Positions 9,373 through 18,936 are shown, counted from the stretch's first letter. The stretch: DNA of 64,000 bases from Chitinophaga sp. YR573 (GCF_900110995.1 NZ_FOJF01000002.1:62001-126000), one strand, 5' to 3'. A program made the numbers and translations. Notes: generated from the sequence alone by a model not told the origin.

Positions 9373-11790
9373 ATGATCAAAAATTATCTTAAGATCGCAT
9401 GGAGAAGCCTGGCCAGGAATAAGATGTATTCCCTGATCAATATCACCGGATTAACCGTAGGCATCGCCTGTTGTATCTTGATTACATTGTATGTAAAAGA
9501 TGAATTATCATACGACCGTTATAATCAACATTATAATGAAACTTACCGGGTAGTACAGGCTTTCCGGAGCGCTAAAAACGTAAAGGAATTAGCGCCGCCT
9601 GCGCCGGAAGAGTTCCAGGTATGGGGTTGTGCTCCGCTGGCTCCTGCCATGAAAGCAGATTTTCCTGAAGTAGATAAGATCGCACAGTTTACCAGTCCAA
9701 GTACATACTTACTCCAATACAAGGATAAACACTTCCAGGAGAACGGTATCGTATTTGCCGATTCTTCCATGTTCGACATCTTCAGCTGGAAAATGATCTA
9801 TGGAGATAAAACAACAGCCTTAAAAGGTGTTAATTCCATTGTACTCACTAAAAGTATTGCTGAAAAGTATTTCGGGAAGAGTAACCCTGTGGGGCAGATG
9901 TTGAAGGTAGATGATGGTAGCTCACTCATGGTAACCGGCGAAATGGAAGATATTCCTTCCAATTCTCATTTTACATTTAATGGCATGATCTCCATGAGTA
10001 CTTTCAGGCGGGTGAGGCCAGAAGTGTTTGACGCCTGGGGATATGTTGACTTTTACACTTATTTTACTGTACGTAGGCATACAGATATAAACGCCATGCA
10101 GGCAAAGACTGCTGCATTTGTAGAACGTTATAATCCCGCTGGTGTGGATCATAGTTATGCCATTGCTTTTGAGCCATTAAAGAATGCTTATCTGCATTCA
10201 ACAGCCAAGAGGCAACCCGGTGTAACCGGCAGTTTATCTAATGTATATATCTTCTCGCTGGTAGCTGTTTTTATCCTCTTCATTGCCTGCATCAATTTCA
10301 TTAATCTCTCTACAGCCAGATCTATGGAAAGGGCAAAAGAGATAGGAGTAAGAAAGGCAGTGGGCGCACACCAGGAAGGACTCATGTTCCAATACCTCAC
10401 AGAATCTGTATTGATTGCATTTTTAGCGACAATACTGGGAGTGGCATTAGCGATTTGTTTATTATCGGTGGTGCGTGAAATGGCAGGTAAGCCATTACCG
10501 TTTACAGCGCTGCTGTCCTGGAAGATGCTGCTGGCATTCCTTTTAGCACCCGTTTTAGTAGGTATTCCGGCGGGTATTTATCCTGCCTGGGTATTGGCGA
10601 GGTTTAAACCTGCGCTGGTGTTAAAGGGTAAGTTTCATTCATCCGGTAAAGGGATACAACTGAGACAGGGGTTAGTGATATTTCAGTTTAGTTTATCCAT
10701 TGCATTAATTGCCTGTACTGCTATTGTATTCTCGCAACTGAATCATCTCAGATCCCATGACCTTGGTTTTCGCCAGGATCAGATGCTGGTGATAGACTAT
10801 GGGGGCGATGGTAACATCAATAAAAATATTGAAGCGATAAAGGCTACACTGGCGCGTAATCCGGCAGTAACATCTATTACAGCTTCCAGGGCAGTACCGG
10901 GAGATTTCCTGCCCAATGCGACGACTATAATTGAAGCGCCTAATGGAGACAAGTTATCATTTGATCCTGGTATCTATGAAATAGACGCAGACTTTTTACC
11001 CGCTTACGAGGTGAAAATGGCAGCAGGCAGGGCTTATTCCAAAAGCTTCTCCACTGATTCGGAACAGGCCATCATCATTAATGAAGCAGCAGCAAAAATG
11101 TATGGATATGCGAATCCTGCAGATGTAATAGGTAAATCTTTTGATCAGTGGGGACGTAAAGGAACAGTGATTGGCGTAACGAAAGATTTTAATTATCAGT
11201 CGCTCCATAATAAAGTAGAACCGCTGACCATCAGGATGGCGCAGTTTTACTCTTTCAATAAATTATCCCTGCGTGTAAAATCCGAACATTTATCAAAGAC
11301 AATTGCCGAACTGCAGAATACCTGGGCTACCATAGCGCCAACCCGGCCTTTCCTGTATGGCTTCATGGATAAGTCTTTTAATGAGCAGTACCAGAAGGAT
11401 GAACGTTTTGGAGAGATCTTTATGACCTTCGGTTTTTTAACGATATTCATCGCCTGTCTTGGACTCTTTGGACTGGCTACTTATTCAACAGAAAAGAGAT
11501 TAAAAGAAATCGGGGTGAGGAAAATCCTGGGAGCATCTGTAACAAACATTGTAACACTGTTATCCGGTGATTTTGTAAAGCTGGTGCTGATTGCTATCAT
11601 TATTGCTACACCGATGGCCTGGTGGGGAATGAACAAGTGGCTGAACGACTTCGCCTATCGGGTGGCTATTCAATGGTGGATCTTTGGCGTAGCCGGAATG
11701 ATAGCTATTGCCATTGCATTACTGACAGTAGGAGTACTGGCGCTAAAAGCCGCTACAGGTAATCCCGTGAAGTCTTTAAGAGCGGAATAA
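9373..11790 (+). CDS. ABC transporter permease, MacB/FtsX type
   Basis: 805 residues from the ATG at 9373 (MIKNYLKIAWRSLARNK), the standard beginning of this Bacteroidota family; an in-frame ATG 42 bp upstream gives an atypical N-terminus. There is an N-terminal transmembrane helix (ITGLTVGIACCILITLYV), a MacB-like periplasmic core, then an FtsX core with three helices and the conserved RAKEIGVRKAVGA. The whole layout is repeated in the second half, ending with KRLKEIGVRKILGAS and three more helices. Such proteins use an ATPase encoded elsewhere to drive export or mechanical work in the envelope; none is adjacent. It is transcribed divergently from the GH2 gene across a 259-bp gap in which I see no certain site. 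Confidence 0.92.
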   Translation: MIKNYLKIAWRSLARNKMYSLINITGLTVGIACCILITLYVKDELSYDRYNQHYNETYRVVQAFRSAKNVKELAPPAPEEFQVWGCAPLAPAMKADFPEVDKIAQFTSPSTYLLQYKDKHFQENGIVFADSSMFDIFSWKMIYGDKTTALKGVNSIVLTKSIAEKYFGKSNPVGQMLKVDDGSSLMVTGEMEDIPSNSHFTFNGMISMSTFRRVRPEVFDAWGYVDFYTYFTVRRHTDINAMQAKTAAFVERYNPAGVDHSYAIAFEPLKNAYLHSTAKRQPGVTGSLSNVYIFSLVAVFILFIACINFINLSTARSMERAKEIGVRKAVGAHQEGLMFQYLTESVLIAFLATILGVALAICLLSVVREMAGKPLPFTALLSWKMLLAFLLAPVLVGIPAGIYPAWVLARFKPALVLKGKFHSSGKGIQLRQGLVIFQFSLSIALIACTAIVFSQLNHLRSHDLGFRQDQMLVIDYGGDGNINKNIEAIKATLARNPAVTSITASRAVPGDFLPNATTIIEAPNGDKLSFDPGIYEIDADFLPAYEVKMAAGRAYSKSFSTDSEQAIIINEAAAKMYGYANPADVIGKSFDQWGRKGTVIGVTKDFNYQSLHNKVEPLTIRMAQFYSFNKLSLRVKSEHLSKTIAELQNTWATIAPTRPFLYGFMDKSFNEQYQKDERFGEIFMTFGFLTIFIACLGLFGLATYSTEKRLKEIGVRKILGASVTNIVTLLSGDFVKLVLIAIIIATPMAWWGMNKWLNDFAYRVAIQWWIFGVAGMIAIAIALLTVGVLALKAATGNPVKSLRAE

Positions 11791-11793
11791 TGA

Positions 11794-11828
11794 TAAGAGG
11801 GTATATCAAAGTCTGATATACCCTCTTA
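11794..11828. terminator. Perfect 15-bp inverted repeat after the permease gene
   Basis: TAAGAGGGTATATCA and its exact reverse complement flank a 5-base loop (AAGTC), beginning 4 bp after the permease stop. It is probably the terminator, although only a mixed A/T tract and no clean T run follows. Confidence 0.6.
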
Positions 11829-11844
11829 CTATATTAAAAATTTC

Positions 11845-11852
11845 TACATTTG
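11845..11852 (+). promoter_or_regulatory. -7 element (TAnnTTTG) of the methyltransferase-like gene
   Basis: TACATTTG matches TAnnTTTG exactly and lies 20 bp before the ATG at 11873, just downstream of the previous gene's terminator hairpin. The -33 element is not clear. Confidence 0.5.
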
Positions 11853-11872
11853 CGTAAAGACACATCGTATTT

Positions 11873-12406
11873 ATGCAAACCATTATCCTGGTAACCTTTT
11901 TTACCTTTATTGTACTCCGCCTGATCACAGTAGTATTATCTGCTATCAATGAAAAGAAATTAAAGAAGATAGGAGCCATTGAATATGGCAAGCCCAATTC
12001 AACTTTCCTGATCATTGCGCATTTTGGCTATTACTTTGCCTGCATATTTGAAGGCATACAAAGGGGTGCTTATTTTTATGATACCATCAGTTATACCGGA
12101 TTAGGTATCTACATCTTCTCTATCGGAATGTTATATTACGTGATCTATTCTATCCGTCATGTATGGACGGTAAAACTGATCATCGCTCCACAAGCATACC
12201 ACACTATCAATAAGTCACCCTTATTCAAATATGTTAGGCATCCTAATTACTTTCTCAATATTATTCCCGAACTGATCGGCATCGCGTTGTTTTTCCATGC
12301 ATGGATAACACTGGTAGCAGGGATGATCATCTACCTGATCCCTTTAATTACCAGGATAAGGCAGGAGGAGGCTATTATGAAAGAAACTTTTGCCGGAGAT
12401 TATTAA
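11873..12406 (+). CDS. Isoprenylcysteine carboxyl methyltransferase (ICMT)-family membrane protein
   Basis: 177 residues, mostly hydrophobic, with about five transmembrane segments. The C-terminal pattern YVRHPNYFLNIIPELIG followed by RIRQEEAIMKETF matches the SAM-binding end of the ICMT/PEMT/NnrU membrane methyltransferase fold (RHPxY, then an RxxxEE pair). It is expected to methylate a lipid or small hydrophobic substrate in the inner membrane; bacteria lack prenylated CaaX proteins, so the eukaryotic substrate does not apply. It stands alone with its own candidate promoter, and the accessory island begins directly after it. Confidence 0.8.
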   Translation: MQTIILVTFFTFIVLRLITVVLSAINEKKLKKIGAIEYGKPNSTFLIIAHFGYYFACIFEGIQRGAYFYDTISYTGLGIYIFSIGMLYYVIYSIRHVWTVKLIIAPQAYHTINKSPLFKYVRHPNYFLNIIPELIGIALFFHAWITLVAGMIIYLIPLITRIRQEEAIMKETFAGDY

Positions 12407-12425
12407 ACTATAATTATAGGTCTTT

Positions 12426-12505
12426 CGTAGAGTGCTGTTATTGGGCATGTAGAGTATTTGTAGTAGCTGATTATTCACAATGTTAGTTTCCAATAACTAT
12501 TTTTG
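12426..12505 (+). promoter_or_regulatory. TGTAG-box promoter (a), upstream of the first WGR-LRR gene
   Basis: Half-sites TGTAG at 12448-12452 and 12459-12463 are 11 bp apart. The -7 element TATTTTTG is at 12498-12505, starting exactly 39 bp after the start of the proximal half-site. An extra CGTAG at 12426-12430 lies 22 bp (two turns) upstream of the first. No TTG-type -33 is seen at normal spacing, as expected for an activator-dependent promoter. The same geometry recurs at five other places in the island. Confidence 0.8.
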
Positions 12506-12542
12506 AGGGATATCGTTACTAAAATTGAAAAGCCTCGTATAG

Positions 12543-15161
12543 ATGAAACAGTACTTCGAATTTCAGGAAGACGCTTCTTCCAAATTCTGGGAGATAACCC
12601 TGGAGAATAACATTGTAAAGACCCGTTACGGAAAAATCGGAACGGAAGGTAAATCCACAGAAAAAGAATTTAGTGATGCTGCTGCAGCCAGTAAAGAATA
12701 TGATAAACTGGTAAAGGAAAAGACCAAAAAGGGATACCAGGAAATTACACAGGAGAACACTCCATCTGCTGAAGCTCCCCGGGTACTTACCATGAAACAG
12801 GCAAAGGAACAATTTGACCTGAGCGGTTATGATCCTATGGGAGATATTGGTTATGATGCTGTATTGCTTTTTGATGGAGATACACATGTAGATAGTGATC
12901 TGCAGGAGTGGGCAAAGAAAATCACTGTTACCCTGGGAGATAAGGCCAAAGGAATGAACCTGTTCCTGATAAACGGAAACCTGACCGTAATAGGAGACCT
13001 TGATATCACCAGTCATCTGCTTGTATTGGGTAATGTTACATGTGATGTGCTGATGAGTTATGATGAGTGTATACACATCACCGGTGATGCGAACATTAAA
13101 TATGCATTTGATGGAAACTATAACGATGGCAGTATCACAATTGAGGGAACAACCTATGTACCATATGTACTTAACTCTGATCATAGCTCAACCATCACTC
13201 CCGAAGGCGCTATCCTGATTAATTATTTCGGAGATTCTAATGACTTCTTTGATTATGATTACACAGAGCAGGATTTTGAAAGAATCATGGTGCCGGAAGT
13301 ATTTGATGAGAAGATGCGTTTTAAACAGCATAAATTTGTCGAATTACTGAAAGAAGGGAAATCTCCTTTAAAGGAAGATGCACGCCCGGCGCGTCAGGTC
13401 CTTGAGGAGGAAATGGAACAGTTGGCTAAAGATGATAGTGGGGGAATTGAGGAAGTGGATATGACTGATAAACGGCTGAATAAGTTTCCACTATCAGTGA
13501 CAGAGATTATTTCTCTCAAAAAGCTGATCCTGAATGATAATCCTATTAAAAGTATTCCTGCTGACATTGAGAAGCTGGTGAACCTGGAAGAATTGCAGCT
13601 GGAATCATGCTACCTGGAATCCCTGGATTTTAGGATAGAACAATTAAAGAAACTGAAAGTACTGAACATTTCCTCTAATTACGATTTACCTGTACCGGAA
13701 GGGATGGGTAAACTTGCATCGTTGAAGACGCTGAATATTGCCCGTAACGGATTTGAATGGCTGGAACCAATTGGTAGTTTAAAGAAACTGGAAGAACTGG
13801 ATTGCTCTTATTCTACAGATGCTGCTCCTGTTGATTTTCCGGTGGTTATCACACAACTGACAGGGCTTAAAAAATTGTTCATTGGAAGTAATTCGGTAAG
13901 GACAATTCCGGAGAGTATACTACAGCTTGAGAACCTGGAAGAGTTAGACCTGGATTCCAGTTTATGTTACCTGGATGAATTACCTGATTTGTCAAAGTTG
14001 AAGAAACTGAAAATTCTGCATGCAGATGGTCAGAGATCTAATTCCACACGACCCTATCCTAAGCAGAGTTTGTTGCAATCATTCTTTAATATTCCCGGTC
14101 TGGAAGAATTATATATCGACAGGTTTGGAAAAGAGGAAGAAGCGTTTCTCAATAAAGATCAATTTGCTGAGATAGAGAAGAACCTGGCACATGATCCTGA
14201 AAGATTCAAGGCATTTGCAGATACAGTCAGCACCATTGTTCCCAACAGTATATATGGTGATGGCCGTAAAGGAATTACAAGACATGAGTTAACAGCCGCA
14301 CACCTGGAAGGCATCTCAAAACTGAAGCATCTGAAAGTATTAAATCTTTCATTTAATGGTCTGATTAATCTTCCGGAAGAAATCTTCACTATGAAGAACC
14401 TGCAATTTTTAGATCTGCGCTATAATCGTCTTGCTACAGCAGAGCGTTTAAAGATCAGTAAAAATCTGCCGGGATGTACAATTGACTTCCGTGATAACCG
14501 TCCTGTAAGCGATGTTGCTGATGCGGAAGAAGTAAAGCAGTGGCAGATGATGAATATGCTGATGATGAGAGCAAATACTTTCATGGTGGCAAAGGATGAT
14601 GCAAAGAGATTAGGCCATTCGTTGGTGGCATATGATCAGGTGTTGGAGCTTTTCCGTTCCGGTCAGGTGGTAGATGAGTATAATTTGTTGTATGCGAATT
14701 ATGGTAAGGTCAATGCATATAATTACCTGCTTTCAAATCATGCAGCTACTTTTTCTCCTGCTGAATTACTGGAGAATAGACTTGCAGCTATTGATCAGGG
14801 ACTGAAAACATTGGAGCTGGTTCCTGTTATCATCTGGCACTTTACAGATTTGGGTGCATTTCATAAAGACGTGACCCGCATTAGTGCCAATATGGTGGCC
14901 TGGCAGATGTACGAGATCTATGATAAAACAGAAGATCTGGAAAAAGCGCTGGATGTTATTGTTAAAGGAGTGGAATGCATATCGAATGAAGACCACTACT
15001 TTATTTATGATACAAAGGTCAGGATCCTGCTGAAACTTGGAAGAACAGAAGAAGCCTGGCAGATTGTAAAAAGAACATTAACGCTATCCCCGGATTTTAA
15101 TGACTTTCAGGATCTTAAAAAAGATGAAAGGTATAAGAAATGGAAGAAAAAGAATAAATAA
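12543..15161 (+). CDS. WGR / beta-helix / leucine-rich-repeat protein with helical C-terminal module
   Basis: 872 residues, no signal peptide, probably cytosolic. Residues ~1-68 are a WGR-type domain in which the signature Trp-Gly-Arg is Tyr-Gly-Lys (TRYGKIGTEGKS). Residues ~80-240 have bactofilin-like beta-helix repeats (LFLINGNLTVIGDL, LLVLGNVTCDVL, HITGDANIKYA). LRRs run from ~300 to 530 and again at 590-650, separated by a conserved linker (NLAHDPERFKAF, SIYGDGRKGI). The last ~200 residues are helical and end with the shared module LLKLGRTEEAWQIVKR, then DFNDFQDLKKDERYKKW. WGR domains occur in PARPs and MolR-type proteins and often bind nucleic acid; LRRs bind proteins. The biochemical role is unknown. 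It is the only gene of its unit, driven by TGTAG promoter (a), and its N-terminus is very close at DNA level to that of 20519. Confidence 0.85.
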   Translation: MKQYFEFQEDASSKFWEITLENNIVKTRYGKIGTEGKSTEKEFSDAAAASKEYDKLVKEKTKKGYQEITQENTPSAEAPRVLTMKQAKEQFDLSGYDPMGDIGYDAVLLFDGDTHVDSDLQEWAKKITVTLGDKAKGMNLFLINGNLTVIGDLDITSHLLVLGNVTCDVLMSYDECIHITGDANIKYAFDGNYNDGSITIEGTTYVPYVLNSDHSSTITPEGAILINYFGDSNDFFDYDYTEQDFERIMVPEVFDEKMRFKQHKFVELLKEGKSPLKEDARPARQVLEEEMEQLAKDDSGGIEEVDMTDKRLNKFPLSVTEIISLKKLILNDNPIKSIPADIEKLVNLEELQLESCYLESLDFRIEQLKKLKVLNISSNYDLPVPEGMGKLASLKTLNIARNGFEWLEPIGSLKKLEELDCSYSTDAAPVDFPVVITQLTGLKKLFIGSNSVRTIPESILQLENLEELDLDSSLCYLDELPDLSKLKKLKILHADGQRSNSTRPYPKQSLLQSFFNIPGLEELYIDRFGKEEEAFLNKDQFAEIEKNLAHDPERFKAFADTVSTIVPNSIYGDGRKGITRHELTAAHLEGISKLKHLKVLNLSFNGLINLPEEIFTMKNLQFLDLRYNRLATAERLKISKNLPGCTIDFRDNRPVSDVADAEEVKQWQMMNMLMMRANTFMVAKDDAKRLGHSLVAYDQVLELFRSGQVVDEYNLLYANYGKVNAYNYLLSNHAATFSPAELLENRLAAIDQGLKTLELVPVIIWHFTDLGAFHKDVTRISANMVAWQMYEIYDKTEDLEKALDVIVKGVECISNEDHYFIYDTKVRILLKLGRTEEAWQIVKRTLTLSPDFNDFQDLKKDERYKKWKKKNK

Positions 15162-15163
15162 AA

Positions 15164-17023
15164 CTATAACGTTCCTATATATTCATCGAGATCCACCTCT
15201 TTACCCAGGCCCAGTTTTAATTTGATGCGGTAACGCGCCATCAGGATACTTTTGGGAGCAATACCTAAACGCTGGGCAATTTCTTTATTGGTTAAGCCGA
15301 TGGATATATAGGAACAATGTTTCAGGTCTAACCTGGACAATGTATTACCGGATTTCTCTTTCAGTTTCTCAAAGAACTCCGGATTGATATTGTCAAAGTC
15401 TGCTTTATAGTTAGCCAGTGTATCATCTATCCGTTTATTCTGATCAATGATCTGGTTGATCTGTTTCAGAACGTTGTCACCACCTTTATTCTCCTCAATC
15501 TTCTTTTGAACAGCCTGCAACAGCTCATCTTTTTGTTCCACCTGCAAACTACCGGCCAGCAGATCTCTCTGTAAGCGATCCTGCCGTTCCTGTAATAATT
15601 GCTGTTCTGCTATTAAACGCATGGCCTCTTCATCCTTTAATAGCACACGTAATTCAGCATCTTCTTTCTCTTTTTCCAGAAGTTGTTGCTGATGACGGGT
15701 AGCTTTTAACCGGAAGTGATAAGACCAGAAAAGGAACAACAATGCTATAGCGGCTGCTATTATCAGGAATATATAGAGGTAGTTGAGTTTTTTGTTGAGG
15801 GCGGCCGTTTGTTTAAGCGTTTTCAACGCTGCTTCATTCTTTTCTGATTGATATTGTGCATCTAAACGTTTGGTAATAGCCAGTTTTTCAGCATCGAATA
15901 ATTCCTCATATTTTTTGTGATAGTTTTTATAGTATTTGAGAGCAGCAGTTTTATCGCCCTTTTTCTCAGCCAGGTTGGATAAGGCTATCATGAACTGCAC
16001 CATGGTGTGGAGGTTACTAACACTATCAGCACGAAGCACAACTAATCCTGAATCTAATAAGGCCTCCGCTCTCTGGTAATTACCCCTTTCTATTTCAAGA
16101 TCACTCATCATGCCATAACAGTTTGAAATAACATCGATGTGTTTGGTTTCCAGTCCTATTTTAAGGGCAATGTTGAGATAATGAAAAACGCTGTCTTTAT
16201 AGCTGGCAGGAAAATAGGATTGGTACAGATTGGCGGTATTTAATGCAACGATAGCCATAGTACTCTGCAGAATGATCCGTTGTTTCTGTGCGTAATAGAG
16301 GTTGGTGGCTTTATGATTATGAAAAAGGGACGAATCCAGGAGTGCCGTATTTTTCTTGTTTCGCTTATAGGAGTAATGATAGTATGCGGCCATGCCCTGC
16401 TCGCTCATCAGCAGGTTATCAAAATCACCACTTTTCTCTGCTGCCTGCACAGCTAACAGTGCATATTTCTTTCTGGCAGGAAGGTCATCCCATTCGGAAT
16501 AGATCCCTGCTATGTTATAATAAACACTGAACTGATAACTATAGGCATCAGTTCCTTCCAGGTACTTTAAGGCTTCCAGAGAGCTTTGCATAGACTCTTT
16601 GGGTTTTCCCAGCAGTGTTTCCAGCCAGGCTTTTTTAAACCATGCAAAACCTTTCATAGTTCTGCTGGTAGTTTTGCCGGCATACCACAAAGCACTGTCT
16701 GATACTATCTGGGCTTTGGGCATATTATCAGTCCTGTAATATAGATTTGTGAGGGTACCATAGGCAAAAACCCTGTATTGAGGATCTGGTAAAGTACGGC
16801 TCAGTTGTAAAGTTTGCAGGCCAATTTCCAGGGCCTTCTTTGCATCAGTTGTTGACAGGGCTTTTGCTAACAGCCCCATGGTCATCACGCGATTTTCTAC
16901 GGATAAGTCCTTTTGTAATAATACAGTACTGAGTGAGTCGGTAATTCTCTGTGCTTGTGTAACTACAACCTGTGTACAGAATAATAGGATAAAAATGCTT
17001 ATCCGGCTGATTTTTTGGCTCAT
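15164..17023 (-). CDS. Transmembrane TPR sensor with LuxR-type HTH (paralogue 1)
   Basis: 619 residues. A signal peptide (ISIFILLFCTQVVVTQAQ) leads into a ~370-residue TPR-like helical domain predicted to be periplasmic. One transmembrane helix follows at about 410-430 (YLYIFLIIAAAIALLFLFW), then a long charged coiled coil (435-530), then a C-terminal helix-turn-helix (GLTNKEIAQRLGIAPKSILM). This is a known Bacteroidota one-component regulator layout: periplasmic TPRs sense, the cytoplasmic HTH binds DNA. The gene lies 31 bp downstream of its close paralogue 17055 and should share its promoter. It ends only 2 bp from the stop of the convergent WGR-LRR gene. I infer that it regulates the TGTAG promoters; this is not shown by sequence alone. 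Confidence 0.88.
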   Translation of the reverse strand: MSQKISRISIFILLFCTQVVVTQAQRITDSLSTVLLQKDLSVENRVMTMGLLAKALSTTDAKKALEIGLQTLQLSRTLPDPQYRVFAYGTLTNLYYRTDNMPKAQIVSDSALWYAGKTTSRTMKGFAWFKKAWLETLLGKPKESMQSSLEALKYLEGTDAYSYQFSVYYNIAGIYSEWDDLPARKKYALLAVQAAEKSGDFDNLLMSEQGMAAYYHYSYKRNKKNTALLDSSLFHNHKATNLYYAQKQRIILQSTMAIVALNTANLYQSYFPASYKDSVFHYLNIALKIGLETKHIDVISNCYGMMSDLEIERGNYQRAEALLDSGLVVLRADSVSNLHTMVQFMIALSNLAEKKGDKTAALKYYKNYHKKYEELFDAEKLAITKRLDAQYQSEKNEAALKTLKQTAALNKKLNYLYIFLIIAAAIALLFLFWSYHFRLKATRHQQQLLEKEKEDAELRVLLKDEEAMRLIAEQQLLQERQDRLQRDLLAGSLQVEQKDELLQAVQKKIEENKGGDNVLKQINQIIDQNKRIDDTLANYKADFDNINPEFFEKLKEKSGNTLSRLDLKHCSYISIGLTNKEIAQRLGIAPKSILMARYRIKLKLGLGKEVDLDEYIGTL

Positions 17024-17054
17024 GTGGCAAAGGTAATTATGAAAAAAAGTCAGG

Positions 17055-18917
17055 CTATTTCAACGTTCCGATATATTCATCCAGATCAACGTCTTTACCT
17101 AGTCCCAGTTTTAATTTGATGCGATAACGTGCCATCAGGATACTTTTGGGCGCAACGCCTAAACGCTGGGCGATCTCTTTATTGGTTAACCCGATGGATA
17201 TATAGGAACAATGTTTCAGATCCAACCTGGACAATGTATCGCTCGATTTTTCTTTCAGTTTCTCAAAAAACTCAGGATGGATATTGTCGAAATCTGCTTT
17301 GTAAGTAGTTAAGGTTTCATCTATACGTTTATTCTGATCAATAATCTGATTGATCTGTTTCAGTACGTTGTTACCGTTTTTATTCTCTTCAATCTTCTTT
17401 TGAACGGCCTGCAATAGTTCATCTTTCTGTTCCACCTGCAAGCTGCCGGCCAGCAGATCTCTTTGTAAGCGTTCCTGGCGTTCCTGTAATAATTGTTGTT
17501 CTGCCATTAAACGCATAGCCTCTTCTTCCTTTAAGCGTGCGTGTAATTCAGCATCTTCTTTCTCTTTTGCCATCAGTTGTTGCTGGTGACGGGTGGCCTT
17601 TAGCCTGAAATGATAAGACCCGAAAAGGAACAATAATGCTATAATGGCTGCTATCGCCAGGGATATGTAGAGGTAGTTAAGTTTCCTGTTCAGGGCGGCT
17701 GTTTGTCTGAGTGTTTTCAGCGCCGCTTCATTTTTTTCCGATTGATATTGTGCTTCTAAACGTTTGGAAATAGCCATTTTTTCAGCATCGAATACTTCCT
17801 GGGATGTTTTGTAATACTCTTTATAGTATCTAAGTGCATTTACATAATCCCCTCTTTTCTCAGATATATTGGATAAGCTTTGCATGAAAGCTGATATCGT
17901 TCGTGTATACTTGGCACTGTCAGAAAGAAGTACACTCAGCCCCGTAGCTAATAAAGCTTCGGCTCTCTCATAGTTACCTGCTGCCATTTCATAATCACTC
18001 ATTACACCATAGCAGCTTCCAACCACGGCAATCTGCCTGGTTTCCTGTCCTATTTTCAGCGCAATATCGAGATAATGAACAACGCTGTCTTTATAACTGG
18101 CTGGAAAATATCCCTGATACAGATTGGCGACATTCAATGCTACCACTGCCATGATATTACCGGAAATAAGCCGGTGCTGTTGCGCAAAATAGATGCTGAT
18201 AACGTTACGGTTATAATAGAGGGCTGAATCCAGGAGGGCAGCATTTTCCCTGTTTTGCTTATAGCGGTAATGATAGTATGTTGCCATGGCTTGCTGACCA
18301 TGGGCCATGTTATCAAAATTTCCGCTTTTCTCTGCAGCCTGCACACATAATTCTGCATATTTTCTTTCAGCAGGGAGATCCTCCCATTCGGCATAGGTCC
18401 CTGCTATATTATAATAAACAAAGGATTCATAATCATAGGCTCCGGTCCCTTCCAGGTATTTCAACGCTTCTAAGGCGCTGTTGATAGACTCTTTGCTTTT
18501 TCCCTGGAGGCTTTCCAGGAAAGCTTTTCTATACCATGCAATGCCTTTTATACGTCTGTTGGTAGTTTTAGCGGCATACCAGATTGCACTGTCCAGTGCC
18601 TCCTGTGCTTTCGGCATTTCTCGATGCTGCTGATACACAGATACCAGTATACTATAGATAAATGTTTTGTATTGAGGGTCTGATAAAGTATTGCTTAATT
18701 GTAAAGCTTGTTGACCAATTTTTAAAGCATTCTCAGTTTGAGTGAGCGATTTGGCTCTTGCCAGCATGCCCATAGTCATTACCCGATCTTCAAGGGGTAA
18801 GTTCTTTTGTGATAATATAGCACTTAGTGAGTCGGCAATGATCTGGCCCCGTGTAACTACAGATTGTATACAGAATAAAAGGATAAAGATGCCTATTCGA
18901 TTGATTTTCTTACTCAT
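17055..18917 (-). CDS. Transmembrane TPR sensor with LuxR-type HTH (paralogue 2)
   Basis: 620 residues, collinear with the downstream paralogue at 15164 and very similar along its whole length: signal peptide (IGIFILLFCIQSVVTRGQ), TPR-like periplasmic domain, transmembrane helix near 410-430 (YLYISLAIAAIIALLFLFG), coiled coil, then HTH (GLTNKEIAQRLGVAPKSILM). The HTH and coiled-coil parts are nearly identical between the two while the sensor parts differ more, as expected for tandem duplicates that read different signals but share a DNA site. It is first in a two-gene operon and diverges from the propeller gene at 19092 across a 174-bp intergenic region holding two TGTAG boxes and a -7 element for this gene. 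It is the best candidate for the activator of the island, with autoregulation. Confidence 0.88.
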   Translation of the reverse strand: MSKKINRIGIFILLFCIQSVVTRGQIIADSLSAILSQKNLPLEDRVMTMGMLARAKSLTQTENALKIGQQALQLSNTLSDPQYKTFIYSILVSVYQQHREMPKAQEALDSAIWYAAKTTNRRIKGIAWYRKAFLESLQGKSKESINSALEALKYLEGTGAYDYESFVYYNIAGTYAEWEDLPAERKYAELCVQAAEKSGNFDNMAHGQQAMATYYHYRYKQNRENAALLDSALYYNRNVISIYFAQQHRLISGNIMAVVALNVANLYQGYFPASYKDSVVHYLDIALKIGQETRQIAVVGSCYGVMSDYEMAAGNYERAEALLATGLSVLLSDSAKYTRTISAFMQSLSNISEKRGDYVNALRYYKEYYKTSQEVFDAEKMAISKRLEAQYQSEKNEAALKTLRQTAALNRKLNYLYISLAIAAIIALLFLFGSYHFRLKATRHQQQLMAKEKEDAELHARLKEEEAMRLMAEQQLLQERQERLQRDLLAGSLQVEQKDELLQAVQKKIEENKNGNNVLKQINQIIDQNKRIDETLTTYKADFDNIHPEFFEKLKEKSSDTLSRLDLKHCSYISIGLTNKEIAQRLGVAPKSILMARYRIKLKLGLGKDVDLDEYIGTLK

Positions 18918-18936
18918 GTGGCAAATGGATTGGCTG

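Noticed and set aside
12519-13184. 221-codon open frame on the minus strand
   Set aside because: It lies antisense inside the well-supported WGR-LRR gene, gives a cysteine/phenylalanine-rich sequence without domains, and comes from the codon bias of the real gene.
13450-14500. Regular short repeats that might suggest a CRISPR or tandem DNA repeat
   Set aside because: They are leucine-rich repeats of coding sequence; spacing follows 23-residue LRR units and there are no identical direct repeats with unique spacers.
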